Assembly: GCA_041398005.1 (NCBI GenBank)
Contig: JAWKVP010000006.1
Coordinates: 201,005-265,004 of the forward strand
Source of the DNA: JAGREO01 sp020446285
GTDB taxonomy: Bacteria; Pseudomonadota; Alphaproteobacteria; Geminicoccales; Geminicoccaceae
DNA length: 64,000 bases
Direction: 5' to 3'
Each line of letters begins with the position of its first letter. The stretch's first letter is position 1. A model generated the notes under the pieces. It was given only the letters and a program-made list of their open reading frames with translations. It ran no database searches and was not told the origin of the DNA. Positions 51,735 through 61,169 of the stretch are shown here, piece by piece. A program made the position numbers and the translations under genes.

Positions 51735-53246
51735 ATGTACGCCGACCTGCTTCACGCCCTGCCGAGCGTCTTCGGATTTGCCAATTTCACGGCCATCGTC
51801 ATCGGGGTCATAGCCGGCATCGTCGTTGGTGCCATGCCCGGCCTCAGTGCAACGATGGCAATCTCGGTGCTCGTTCCCTTCACCTTCGGTCTCGAACCGC
51901 TGGTCGCACTCGGCCTGATGGCCGGCATCTACAATGGTGCGATGTATGGCGGCGCCATTCCCGCCGTGCTCCTGCGCATTCCGGGCACACCGGCTGCCGT
52001 CGCCACCACCTTCGACGGCTATCCCATGGCGCAGAAGGGCGAAGGCGGCTTCGCCCTGCAGGTGGCGGTCGTCTCATCGGCCATCGGCGGCATCGCCAGC
52101 GCCTTCGCGCTGATGCTGCTTGCCCCGCCGCTTTCCAAGGTGACGCTGCTTTTCGGCCCGTCGGAAGTCTTCTGGGTGGCGGTCTTCGGCCTTGCAAGCA
52201 TCATCTTCCTTTTGGGCGGCAACCCGATCAAGGGCCTCGTGAGTGCCTGCTTCGGCGTGTTCGTCTCGGTGATCGGCTCCGACCCCATTCTCGGCAGCGA
52301 CCGCTACACTTTCGGCAAACTGGAGATTCTCGACGGCATCCACATCGTCATCCTGCTCGTCGGCCTCTATGCCCTGCCGCCGGTGATCGATCTGCTCGAG
52401 ACACCGCTGAAGACCGATGGTGTGGACAGCAGCAAACTCGGCACCGAATCGATCTGGAAGGCCCTGCCGCGCATGGCCGGCTTCTGGAAGACCTGGATAC
52501 GCTCCTCGCTCATCGGCATCTGGATCGGCATTCTTCCCGGCGCCGGCGGTTCGATGGCGGCCTTCATGTCCTACAACGAGGCGCGCCGAGCTTCGAAGAC
52601 CCCCGAAACATGGGGAACTGGCGAGCCTGAAGGTGTGGCCGCCGCCGAGACCTCGAACAATGCCGACACCGCTTCCGCGCTGATCCCTGCACTGACACTC
52701 GGCATCCCCGGCACGGCCGTGGCCGCGGTCATGCTCGGCGGGCTTCTCGTCCACGGATTGCAGCCCGGACCGATGCTCTTTCGCGACAATCCGGACATCG
52801 TCTTCGGCTTCATGTGGCAGTTCCTCTTCGGCGCCATCCTGCTCGTCCTTCTGGGCGGCTCGCTCGCCACCAACAGCTTTGCCCGGCTGCTCAACCTGCC
52901 GCGGCCACTGCTCGGATCGGTGATCATCGTGCTGATGCTGATCGGTGTCTATTCGATCCACGGACGCATGTTCGACGTCTATCTGATGCTCGGATTCGGG
53001 GCCATCGGCTATGTCATGGACAAGCTGAACTATCCGCTGCCACCAGTCGTGCTGGGGCTCATTCTGGGCGGTTTCGCCGAGGAAAACCTGCGCCTCGCGC
53101 TTCGTATCGGCCGCGGCGACTGGACGGTGCTCTTCGCCAACACGACAAGTCTCGTCCTCGTCGCACTCACCGTGGCGGTCGTCGTCGGCCCCATCATCAA
53201 GCGCCGCTTCGTCGACAGCCGCAAGACGCCCGAGGCGGAAGGCTGA
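51735..53246 (+). CDS. tctA: tripartite tricarboxylate transporter large permease
   Basis: A 503-residue TctA with about 11-12 membrane segments. Signatures are GAMPGLSATMAISVLVPFTF, YNGAMYGGAIPAVLLRIPGTP, LPGAGGSMAAFMSYNEARR, and NNADTASALIPALTLGIPGT. It carries the proton- or sodium-coupled transport step for TctC-bound acids. Complete and normal length. It is followed directly by a decayed amidohydrolase gene. Confidence 0.93.
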   Translation: MYADLLHALPSVFGFANFTAIVIGVIAGIVVGAMPGLSATMAISVLVPFTFGLEPLVALGLMAGIYNGAMYGGAIPAVLLRIPGTPAAVATTFDGYPMAQKGEGGFALQVAVVSSAIGGIASAFALMLLAPPLSKVTLLFGPSEVFWVAVFGLASIIFLLGGNPIKGLVSACFGVFVSVIGSDPILGSDRYTFGKLEILDGIHIVILLVGLYALPPVIDLLETPLKTDGVDSSKLGTESIWKALPRMAGFWKTWIRSSLIGIWIGILPGAGGSMAAFMSYNEARRASKTPETWGTGEPEGVAAAETSNNADTASALIPALTLGIPGTAVAAVMLGGLLVHGLQPGPMLFRDNPDIVFGFMWQFLFGAILLVLLGGSLATNSFARLLNLPRPLLGSVIIVLMLIGVYSIHGRMFDVYLMLGFGAIGYVMDKLNYPLPPVVLGLILGGFAEENLRLALRIGRGDWTVLFANTTSLVLVALTVAVVVGPIIKRRFVDSRKTPEAEG

Positions 53247-53249
53247 GCC

Positions 53250-53880
53250 ATGGCCGGGACCGGTCCCCATCATGTGGTACGCGAAGACTGGCTAGCTCTG
53301 GCCTGCGAGGACGTGATCGCACCCGGACAACCCATTCTCGATGCCCATCACCATCTGTGGGACCGGCCCGAAGGTCGTTACCGCGCCGCCGAGTTTCGTG
53401 GCGACGTCGAAGATGGACATGACGTGCGTGCCCATCCGTTGCAAACGGAAAGACCTGCCATGCAGCCGAGTGTCGATCCTCGAGTGCCGGGAACCCCTGT
53501 TCCTGCGGGGATCAACTTTCGCCGAACAACTGGGCCCACATTCGTCGAATGGAAGCCCATCCTTGCAGGTGACGGCCTTCAAATACGACCGCCTATCATC
53601 CCGATCCGGTCGTCCGCTCGAACCCCCGGCCCGCACCCGATGGGCTGTTGCGCAGTGACGCATTCCGTGAAGGCTGCACCCTGTTGAATTCTCGGGTGGG
53701 CACCCTCGGACTTCACGAACACGGGCTCTGCCTCGATATCTGGGCCTATCGGACACAGCTGGCCGAAGTGGTGGAGCTGGCACGGGCCGCCGGAGACATC
53801 ATGGCGATCATTCGGCGGCCCGCTGGGCGTCGGCCCATTGACGCGAGGATCCGGAGAAGCCTCGGCCGGGCGTGATCGCG
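53250..53880 (+). pseudogene. decayed amidohydrolase (TIM-barrel, PDC-lactonase-like)
   Basis: The start is intact: MAGTGPHHVVREDWLALACE, then ILDAHHHLWDRPEGRYRAAEF with the HxH metal motif, and GHDVR. Soon afterwards family likeness disappears. A later stretch in another frame (LRSDAFREG, LCLDIWAYRTQLAEVVELAR, from about 53645) matches the middle of the same family. The end cannot be followed. The gene has lost internal sequence and frame. It directly follows tctA, so it once belonged to that operon, perhaps as a lactonase. Confidence 0.7.
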
Positions 53881-53902
53881 CGTTATCCGCTCGCCACGCG
53901 GG

Positions 53903-54067
53903 CTCGGCACCACCAATTGCGCCTTCGGCGGTCCCGAAGGAAGGACGTTGTTCATCACGGAATCGGACAGCGGCAGCATTCTCAAGGCCGAGTTTCCCCC
54001 GGAACTCGACATCGTCGGCGCCCCCATGTTTGCGCATGGCAACGATCAATCGAAGACCACAACCTGA
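53903..54067 (+). pseudogene. C-terminal fragment of an SMP-30/gluconolactonase-family gene
   Basis: Fifty-four codons reading LGTTNCAFGGPEGRTLFITE, SDSGSILKAEFP and GAPMFAHG, then a stop, fit the last beta-propeller blade and end of SMP-30/gluconolactonase/LRE proteins. No earlier blades are visible, since the preceding DNA is the amidohydrolase relic. This is a fragment left by deletion at the end of the operon, bordering the helicase island. Confidence 0.6.
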
Positions 54068-54148
54068 TCTTCGACGGTCGTTTCAACGAATGCAGCCGTT
54101 ATCTCGCTCCGGAGCGGATCAATCGTCCAACCCGTCAGGAATGCGTTG

Positions 54149-57100
54149 CTATGTGAGATGTCGAAGGCGCTCGGCGACGGCATCTGGGGTTTTCAGCACA
54201 TCCGCCGCCGGAATTCGGATAACGGTGTAACCGGCAGCTTCAGCGACCTTATCCCGGATTGCATCTTCCTGAAACCGATCGTTCTCGCAATGTGTGGCAC
54301 CATCGACTTCAAGGTCATACCTGTTCCCCGAAGGCGAGACATGGACGAAATCCAATCGGTACGGCGCCTGATCCTTGTGCCGATATAGTGGAACCTCTTC
54401 ACGGTATTCGAAACCCAGCTTGTCCAGGATATGGACGAAGGCGGTTTCGGCTTCGCTTCTCGGTGTTGGTCTCCCTGTTTTCCTGTCGGCCAGCTGGCGA
54501 GCGTAGTCGGCGAGTTCCTTCAGCGCCCCGCCCGCAGCCAAGCAGCTTCCTGCATCGCCAACAACATACAATGCAGCCCGCGCTCGCGTGACGGCAACAT
54601 TGAGAAGTTCGTCGGAGTGTGCCGCGAACCGAACCAGGCTCTTCTTCATACCCTTGGCGACGACCGGAGAAAATATCATCACATCGCATTCGCTCCCCTG
54701 GAACGCATGCGCGGTTCCGACAGTCACACGTTTCTCATGAGACGACCACCAGGATCGTGCCGACAGCATTCTCACGATCAAGTCAGCCTGCAATCGGAAC
54801 GGTGTGACCACGCCAATCGTGGTGCCGCCATCGCCCAGTTGGTCCAGAACGGACTGGACGAGGCTCACAACGGCCTGTGCTTCCGTTTCGTTTGCCGCGC
54901 TCTTGTCTGTTCGGGTGAGAATTCCATCGACATGTTGCCACGTCATGCCTGCGTGGAGGCCATCGAAAACAGTTTCTGCGGCGGTCCGCGCAACGAGACG
55001 GTCGGCATAAAATGCCATGTTGGAAAATCCGATGATGTCCGGATGACAGCGGTAGTGCTGGGAAAGCAGAAGTTCGTCGTCGCCCCGTTCCACTGCGCTG
55101 CTAGCCGCGATGTCATAGGCGGACCGAGTGATCGGGGAGAAATTCACCAAGAGGTCTGATGCATCCGACTTGTCCGCCACATGGGTTTCCTGATTCGGCG
55201 TAACTCCGGGGATGTGCCGCAACTGCTTTGGATCCCCCACAAACACGGCCCGTTTGGCCCGAAAAAGGAGTGGCAGAACCGATGCGAAATCGCACTGGCT
55301 GGCTTCGTCGATCACGACGCAATCAAACAGGCCCGGCTCGAAGGGAACCGCCGCTCCCACCGACAAGTTCGTTGTAATCCATATGGGCAGGCCCTCGAGG
55401 ACCGATTGGGCGCTCTGGCGATAGCCGTCAAAGAACGCCTTGTTCTTCCGCCCACCCTTGAGCCGTCGATCAACATGGTCGAAATACCGGTCTGCCGCAT
55501 CCTTCAGGCTCCCTGCCTTGCTGGAAAGCCTGTCCGACCAGGCCGCGCGGAAGAGGGCTTTGCCCGCCACGACCCTCCGGTTGTCAACATCGTCCAGTTC
55601 GGGAAATATGGCTTCCGCAGTCCGCAAGGCCCCCAAGCGGGCTTCGGCTTCCTGACGCAGGCCATGCGAACGAACCCAGTTGCAGTGCTGTTCCAGCCAC
55701 AAGGCAGCAAGGCTCAGGCCCTCTGCCGAACTACGCCCCACCTCGGGAAACGCATGGTTCTGGATTGCGGCGGGCAGCTTCCCATACAGATCACGGAGGC
55801 TGGTCTCTATCCCCTCCAGCAGTCTCGCACCCATCAACAGTTTATGGATAGCGAAGAGCAGACCGGCGGGTTCCTTACCCGTCCAGCGCCTCAGTTTGCC
55901 GACAATGCGCCGTAACGCAGTGGTATCGATGGGGCCGGGTTTCTCCTGATCAAGATGCTCGACCCAAATTGGCGGCAGGGTGGAAGAGATTTGCCTCTCG
56001 TTCGCCAATGCACATTCGATGTCGGCCTGGGCGCTGCGGTTGGCATCCAGCTCCCGCTGCAACCCGTCGCGTTCCAGCGACAGTGCTTCAAGCTGGCGCA
56101 ACAGGTCGGGAACCCGGGATTGCCCTTCCGCCGAGACAAGATGCCCCAACTTCTCCGCCATGTCCGTTCGCGTTTTCTGAAATGCCTGCCGGTTGCCAAG
56201 CCGGAACGTAAAATCACCGATGCCTTCCATGAGGTCGGCAACACGGCGTCGGACCTCATCGAGGGGCTTGTTGTTGTTGCTGGCGAGTAACACGCTCTCT
56301 CCTGCGGCAATGCAGTTCGCCAGAATATTCACCACCACTTGAGACTTCCCGGTACCTGGCGGCCCCGTAATCACCGTCAACGGGGACGACAAGGCACGGT
56401 CAACCGCATCAGACTGCTGCCGGTTCATCGCAGACACTTCAAACCGGGGCGGTCTGCCTTCGGGCTCCCGAAGAGATTTCAACATCGGATCGAGAACTGC
56501 CCCCAGGGCGGTATCCGGGATTTTGGGCAGCATGAACCTGGATTGGTCAATGAACCGACTCAACTCGTACCGCAGACGGTACTTGGCGCCGCTAACGTTG
56601 CACACGAAAAGGATCGGGGTCTTGGACCACTGCCGCTCGTTGGTTCGTTGGGGCATGGGGTCCAGCATGTTGTCGGTCAGCAGGCCATCTGGAATATTCA
56701 GCGCGGTGGCAGCGGCCCCAAATCGGGCATCAAACGCGCCAAAATCTCCCGTCAGCTCTCTGCAGAGCAGGTCCACCTCATCGCGAGACAGACCCGTTTC
56801 TTCCAACAGCAGGCGATTGATCCCCAGGCTTTTCAGAACCGGATGGAGGGAATAAGCAGTCTCTCCGCCGTCATCCCGCCTACGGACATCCACCTCGATA
56901 AAGAACAACGGAGAGATATAGCCGTCCTCGTGAAGGCGCAGAGGGTAGCCGTAATGAAGGCGGGGCGTGTCTTCGAGAAATTGGTCGACAGCACTGTCCT
57001 CGGAAGAAACAACGACCTCGGCGGCGTTCGGGCCGAATAGCGGCTCTTCACCACGCCACGGGGCGATGAACTTCGCCCCGGCCTGATTGCGCCGCAGCCT

Positions 57101-57232
57101 CAATCCCCCCAGAGACTCCTCGTCAATACATCGGACCAGGAATTCGGCCAGACGGGGAAAATCTCTCAACTGCATATGTTGTCTCACAACAATTGGCGAC
57201 CCCATGCTCGCACGGCGGCCCGACAATTCCAC
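54149..57232 (-). CDS. SF1 helicase with C-terminal PD-(D/E)XK (MTES_1575-type) nuclease domain
   Basis: 1,027 residues. Walker A GPPGTGKSQ is at 290-298, then a coiled-coil-rich insert (370-410), motif II VVIDEASQCD (639-648), motif III GDPKQLRHIPG, motif V TVGTAHAFQGSE (837-847) and motif VI LNVAVTRARAALYVVGD. After 925 a Vsr/DUF559-like nuclease follows: YRLDFVH (Asp961), EVDGATH (Glu975-x-Asp... active cluster) and YTVIRIPAADVL. The N-terminal 270 residues are unassigned. The layout is that of Dna2/Upf1-like helicases in anti-phage loci. The start is uncertain (57232, 57205 or 57175). It is divergent from the Tat-signal protein and flanked by relics. Confidence 0.82.
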   Translation of the reverse strand: MELSGRRASMGSPIVVRQHMQLRDFPRLAEFLVRCIDEESLGGLRLRRNQAGAKFIAPWRGEEPLFGPNAAEVVVSSEDSAVDQFLEDTPRLHYGYPLRLHEDGYISPLFFIEVDVRRRDDGGETAYSLHPVLKSLGINRLLLEETGLSRDEVDLLCRELTGDFGAFDARFGAAATALNIPDGLLTDNMLDPMPQRTNERQWSKTPILFVCNVSGAKYRLRYELSRFIDQSRFMLPKIPDTALGAVLDPMLKSLREPEGRPPRFEVSAMNRQQSDAVDRALSSPLTVITGPPGTGKSQVVVNILANCIAAGESVLLASNNNKPLDEVRRRVADLMEGIGDFTFRLGNRQAFQKTRTDMAEKLGHLVSAEGQSRVPDLLRQLEALSLERDGLQRELDANRSAQADIECALANERQISSTLPPIWVEHLDQEKPGPIDTTALRRIVGKLRRWTGKEPAGLLFAIHKLLMGARLLEGIETSLRDLYGKLPAAIQNHAFPEVGRSSAEGLSLAALWLEQHCNWVRSHGLRQEAEARLGALRTAEAIFPELDDVDNRRVVAGKALFRAAWSDRLSSKAGSLKDAADRYFDHVDRRLKGGRKNKAFFDGYRQSAQSVLEGLPIWITTNLSVGAAVPFEPGLFDCVVIDEASQCDFASVLPLLFRAKRAVFVGDPKQLRHIPGVTPNQETHVADKSDASDLLVNFSPITRSAYDIAASSAVERGDDELLLSQHYRCHPDIIGFSNMAFYADRLVARTAAETVFDGLHAGMTWQHVDGILTRTDKSAANETEAQAVVSLVQSVLDQLGDGGTTIGVVTPFRLQADLIVRMLSARSWWSSHEKRVTVGTAHAFQGSECDVMIFSPVVAKGMKKSLVRFAAHSDELLNVAVTRARAALYVVGDAGSCLAAGGALKELADYARQLADRKTGRPTPRSEAETAFVHILDKLGFEYREEVPLYRHKDQAPYRLDFVHVSPSGNRYDLEVDGATHCENDRFQEDAIRDKVAEAAGYTVIRIPAADVLKTPDAVAERLRHLT

Positions 57233-57446
57233 GGCAGCGACTCGTCGACCGGTGTCGTCCCATGGCCATCAAGATCACGCTGCCTGTATGGGGGTTTCAT
57301 CGCAATTCGGGATCATATTGGAGTTGCATTTCAAAAATGTGAATCCGGAAGTTGCAGCGGCGCCCCCCCGCCCGCGACAATAAAAGAATTCATGCCGAAA
57401 AGTCGTAAAAATCAATTGTGAATCAAATGGTTACAGTCGCTCATAT

Positions 57447-57475
57447 TTGATCTGGACCGGCTGATCTGGTAGAAT
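57447..57475 (+). promoter_or_regulatory. sigma-70-type promoter of the Tat-signal protein gene
   Basis: -35 TTGATC (57447-57452), a 17-bp spacer, and -10 TAGAAT (57470-57475), with a start expected near 57482, about 24 bp before the ATG. The surrounding 57360-57480 stretch is clearly more AT-rich than the chromosome around it. The other part of this 270-bp gap, back to the helicase start, holds nothing else I recognise. Confidence 0.6.
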
Positions 57476-57505
57476 TTCACTCCATCAGCAAAGGGCCTGC
57501 ATCCA

Positions 57506-58561
57506 ATGCGCGACCGCAAGAAAACCAGCCGTCCGGCAACGGTGACGAAACACAGTAGCGGCACGATGTCCGCGAGTGATTCCCCTTGTGACAGGCAGGG
57601 GGCCGGATGCGGATATCTGACCCGCCGCGCGGCGCTGGCGATGGCTGGTGCCGGCGTGCCGGCTGCGGCATGGCTCGGCACCTCATCGCCGGCCTCTTCT
57701 TCCCCGCTTGCCCAGCTTGAAAAAGAGCTGGTGCAGGCGAGGAACGAGTACGAGTGGTGGGACGAGCGGTTGCTGCAAATCAATTCCGCCATTCCCTTGG
57801 ACCTTTCCGAGCGTATGTCACCGGGCGATGATGCGGCAAAGGCTGCCGTCGACGAATGGTGCCGCCTGCATGGTGAGGACTACGCCGAAAGTAAGGCAAG
57901 CGAGGCATTGAAGCGGCAATGGGCGGCATCCAGAGGAATCTGTGCGGAGGTCGCGACCGATCTGGCCGGACTCATGGTTCAGGCGCAAGCCCTTGCTACC
58001 CGCACCGTGTACTTTGACCCCGAACTGTTGCCCCGATTGATGGACGGATTCATTCTCGGACTCGGTTTCCTCGGCCCGGCGGTGGCACACCATGCCGCTT
58101 CGGACGCCCGGCTTGTCGCGGCTTGCGAGGCCTGGAACGCAGCCCTGGACGAGGTGAGGTCCGCCCTCAGAGCTGTCGACGAGATTGACATCCCCGACTG
58201 GGCGCGTGGCGTCCTCTGGGTTTCCGACCCCGAGCTGCATCGCGCCATCATCAATGAACAGGACCGCACCGGCTATCGGGCTGCGAGGGAGCGCTATCAG
58301 GCCACATGGAAACGTGTCGAACCGATTGAGGACGTGGTGCCATTGATGACAGCCTCCAGCGTCTCTGGGCTGAAGGCGCAGGCCTCCACCCTCATGCACG
58401 AGCTTCATTTTCTGGGCGAGATGCAGCACCCCATATTCGTGGCGTCACGAACCGGCATGGCTCTGGTCCGGGGACTGGAGCGCCTCGGCGCGCGCCGGAC
58501 TGTCGATCTTCATGAATGGTGGGAAACCGAAGCCGACGACCCGCCGATCCCGATTCAATGA
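57506..58561 (+). CDS. unrecognised protein with twin-arginine signal
   Basis: 351 residues. After a polar lead, YLTRRAALAMAGAGVPAAAW is a convincing Tat or lipoprotein-like export signal (residues about 37-56). The rest is helical and acidic, with a coiled-coil-like stretch (PLAQLEKELVQARNEYEWWD) and many Trp/Glu; no catalytic motif is evident. It is divergent from the helicase-nuclease gene and shares its island, so a linked role is possible but unproven. Codon use is slightly looser than in core genes. I do not recognise a family. Confidence 0.65.
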   Translation: MRDRKKTSRPATVTKHSSGTMSASDSPCDRQGAGCGYLTRRAALAMAGAGVPAAAWLGTSSPASSSPLAQLEKELVQARNEYEWWDERLLQINSAIPLDLSERMSPGDDAAKAAVDEWCRLHGEDYAESKASEALKRQWAASRGICAEVATDLAGLMVQAQALATRTVYFDPELLPRLMDGFILGLGFLGPAVAHHAASDARLVAACEAWNAALDEVRSALRAVDEIDIPDWARGVLWVSDPELHRAIINEQDRTGYRAARERYQATWKRVEPIEDVVPLMTASSVSGLKAQASTLMHELHFLGEMQHPIFVASRTGMALVRGLERLGARRTVDLHEWWETEADDPPIPIQ

Positions 58562-58702
58562 GCCCCCCTCACCACCCGTCAATCGTTCCATTCGATTCAC
58601 AGGGGTGACGGCTGGATGAGACGCTGGAGACAGAACTGGATGCGGCGGGGTTGACCAACCGGGTGTGCTCCACGCAGACTCCCTCAACGCGAAGCCCTCT
58701 CC

Positions 58703-59656
58703 TCAATGCGCCCGGTGGAAATGCTCCGCCAGCGGGTCGATGCGCATCTGTGAGCGGGGATTGTGCCAGACGGAGTGGCAGTGGTTGGCGTCGTTCTGGC
58801 TGTTTTCGTATTCGATGATGAAGGTGGGGCCGCTCAATCGATAATAGTGCCCGACGCCCGGTTCCAGCGAACCGGCCCAGGCGAAGCGGACTTCTTCCAG
58901 TCCCGCTTCGCGGATCCGTTTTTCTTCGAGGATTGCCTGGTCCCGGTCCAGATTGCCCAGATAGAGGTCCAGCAAGCCCTCGATGCGCCGGCGGCTTTCT
59001 GCCGCGACATCGGCCCAGCTAACGCCCGCAGGTGTCATGAGTTCACGTTCGCGACCCGGACCGGTGATGATGTCGCCCGGTGAGCGGTCGGCGATGATGG
59101 CCCGGTTGCGCTCCTTGTCGACGAACCCGTTCACCAGTTCGAAGCCCCGGTCCTCTTCCACCGGCAAGACCCGCCAGCCACCATGTTCGTGATCGTCGGG
59201 AACCCGTTGCCGGTTCGCGCCGAAGAACATCGGTGTGGTGACGAGCCCCCGTTTCGGGTCGACAATGAAGGTGAGCGACAGGTGGTGCCCCTCGAACCGC
59301 CAGCCCCAGAGCCCGCTTTGCGAAGGCCGGCCGAAGAACACCAGCGAATAGTTCAGCGGATCGCGATAGTCCCGGCGATCCTCGATCTCGCCCAGGATCT
59401 TCTCCAGCCGGGTAATGTCATGCGCCTTGCGCCGGCCCTCGGCGGACAGTCCCGTTTCCACCAGCCGCCAGGTCCGGTCGCGCAGATCCCCGCTCATCGC
59501 CCCGAGTGCCAGACCCGGCCTCTCGCGGGGAACATAGTGCCAGTCACGAACGGTCTCGCCTGCAAGCGGCAGCATCAGCCGCGCCCGCGCGCCGGCATCC
59601 GCACTGTCGAGTATCTCCAGGGCTCGCGCCGTCATCCGCCGGATCGCTACCGACAT
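58703..59656 (-). CDS. DUF3500 family protein
   Basis: A 317-residue protein of the DUF3500 family, known from bacteria and fungi without assigned function. Segments RDWHYVPRERPGLALGAM, YSLVFFGRPSQSGLWGWRFE with GHHLSLTF, and the C-terminal SGPTFIIEYENSQNDANHCH with SVWHNP are the usual conserved blocks; the His-rich GHHLS and NHCHSVW could bind metal. No signal peptide. It is next to a uspA gene on the same strand. The 140 bp before it, after the Tat-signal gene, are empty. Confidence 0.85.
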   Translation of the reverse strand: MSVAIRRMTARALEILDSADAGARARLMLPLAGETVRDWHYVPRERPGLALGAMSGDLRDRTWRLVETGLSAEGRRKAHDITRLEKILGEIEDRRDYRDPLNYSLVFFGRPSQSGLWGWRFEGHHLSLTFIVDPKRGLVTTPMFFGANRQRVPDDHEHGGWRVLPVEEDRGFELVNGFVDKERNRAIIADRSPGDIITGPGRERELMTPAGVSWADVAAESRRRIEGLLDLYLGNLDRDQAILEEKRIREAGLEEVRFAWAGSLEPGVGHYYRLSGPTFIIEYENSQNDANHCHSVWHNPRSQMRIDPLAEHFHRAH

Positions 59657-59690
59657 GCCGTTTCTCCTCCCCCTTCGGCGCCCGCAACGC

Positions 59691-60140
59691 TCAGACCCTG
59701 GCGGTCTCGCCTTCGGATCGTATCACCATCACCGAGCAATGGGCGTGGCTGACGATTTTCTCGGCGTTCGAGCCCAACAGGAAATCGGCGAATTCGGGCT
59801 GGTGCGAGCCGAGCATGATCAGGTCGCAGTCGAGTTTCCTGCCGGTTTCCAGAATCTGCCGCCAGATCGTTCCATCGATCACCACGAGCGACGGCTTGAT
59901 CGTCGCCGGCAACAGCGGCAACGCCTTTTCCTTCATCGTCTGCAGCGCCCGCTGCCGGAGCTTGTCCTCATGGTCTGCCGGAAAATACTGGGCCAGCAGC
60001 GGCGTCGAGACATCGGGCACCACCGCAACCAGCGACAGCTTCGCCCCGAATGCCATGCACATCCGCCCCGCCCCCTCCAGAGCCGCCCGCCAGATGGCTT
60101 CATCGTTGGGATCGATGGGAACGAGGATATGCCTGAACAC
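59691..60140 (-). CDS. universal stress protein, UspA family
   Basis: A 149-residue single-domain Usp: MFRHILVPIDPNDEAIWRAA at the start and the ATP-binding type end GSHQPEFADFLLGSNAEKIV, then SHAHCSVMVIR, close to the G-2X-G-9X-G(S) pattern. It probably binds nucleotide and supports stress survival. It is followed after about 34 bp by the DUF3500 gene on the same strand. Confidence 0.9.
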   Translation of the reverse strand: MFRHILVPIDPNDEAIWRAALEGAGRMCMAFGAKLSLVAVVPDVSTPLLAQYFPADHEDKLRQRALQTMKEKALPLLPATIKPSLVVIDGTIWRQILETGRKLDCDLIMLGSHQPEFADFLLGSNAEKIVSHAHCSVMVIRSEGETARV

Positions 60141-60248
60141 GAAACACGCCTCCCGGAATGATGTGCACGACCGCAGTCATGTTCCAGAATGAACGAGAAC
60201 CCGCCTCCGGTCCAAGGAGTTTTTTTGCGGGCCTCCGCTTTCAGAGCC

Positions 60249-60962
60249 TCATGTCACCGGCCTTGACCGGCCGGTATCCGAAGCCGCGGCCACAGCCTCG
60301 CACCACGATCTCGGCCAGTGGGCCGGTATCGGCGCGGTCGCCTCCACGGGCGGCTTCCCGTCGTGGAGCGGGACGATGATCGAGAGCGCATGCAGCAGCA
60401 GATGCGGCTCACCGGCGTTGCGCTCGCCATAATAGGGGTCGCCGACCATGGTACAGCCGATATGATCCATGTGGACGCGCAACTGATGGGTGCGGCCGGT
60501 GAGCGGTTCGAGAAGGACCAGCGAGCGACCTTCGCGGCTATCCAGCGTCCTGTAACGGGTCCGCGCCGACTTGCCTTCGGGATCAACACACATCCACCAA
60601 CCGCGTTTTTGCGTCGAGCGCTTGAGCAGCGGCTGATCGATCAGACCTGCCGGCGGGTCGGGCCGGCCTTCGACGATGGCGATATAGGTCTTTCTCACCT
60701 GCCCATGCTCGAACAGCTTTCCCAGCCGGCGCAGCGCCTTCCTGTGCCGTCCGAGCACGAGACAACCGCTCGTGTCGCGGTCCAGCCGGTGTGCCAGATG
60801 GGGGTCGCCGGGCAAGCCGAAACGCAGTTCGTGGAGATGATCCTCGAGCGTCTCGCCGCCCTTCGGCCCCTTGTGAACGGCGAGCCCCGCCGGCTTGTCG
60901 ATCACGAGCATCAGCCCGTCGCGATAGAGCAGGCGGCCGTCGAGCCTGCCCGCTCCGCTCAA
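60249..60962 (-). CDS. RluA-family pseudouridine synthase
   Basis: About 237 residues. The catalytic Asp is in HRLDRDTSG, the RluA-family motif. LMLVIDKPAGLAVHKGPKGG and LLEPLTGRTHQLRVHMDHIG are further marks. It lacks an S4 domain, so it is nearer RluA/YqcB-type enzymes; the target uridine in rRNA or tRNA cannot be told. I place the start at a TTG that overlaps the stop of the preceding small gene (TTGA); an in-frame ATG at 61025 lies inside that gene. Confidence 0.88.
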   Translation of the reverse strand: MSGAGRLDGRLLYRDGLMLVIDKPAGLAVHKGPKGGETLEDHLHELRFGLPGDPHLAHRLDRDTSGCLVLGRHRKALRRLGKLFEHGQVRKTYIAIVEGRPDPPAGLIDQPLLKRSTQKRGWWMCVDPEGKSARTRYRTLDSREGRSLVLLEPLTGRTHQLRVHMDHIGCTMVGDPYYGERNAGEPHLLLHALSIIVPLHDGKPPVEATAPIPAHWPRSWCEAVAAASDTGRSRPVT

Positions 60963-61165
60963 GGTTTCCCGTCCCTGGGTTCGATGACCGGGTAATGCCC
61001 GGCCAGATAGAAATCCCATGCACACCAGGCAACGGCAGCGGCCGCGATCAGCACCCAGAGACTGGCAGTTCCGGCACTGGCGAATTCGACGAGAAGCCAG
61101 ATGACACAGAATGCGGTCGTGAGATGGCGACGGACGGGCGGATTGAACCAGGGGTGTGGTTTCAC
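60959..61165 (-). CDS. small two-helix membrane protein
   Basis: About 68 residues from a GTG just after the argB stop: VKPHPWFNPPVRRHLTTAFC, then two hydrophobic helices (IWLLVEFASAG and LWVLIAAAAVAWCAWDFYL). It is a common kind of small, function-unknown inner-membrane protein in alphaproteobacteria and is tightly packed between argB and the pseudouridine synthase. A longer frame from 61213 would overlap argB. Confidence 0.6.
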   Translation of the reverse strand: MKPHPWFNPPVRRHLTTAFCVIWLLVEFASAGTASLWVLIAAAAVAWCAWDFYLAGHYPVIEPRDGKP

Positions 61166-61169
61166 CGGA

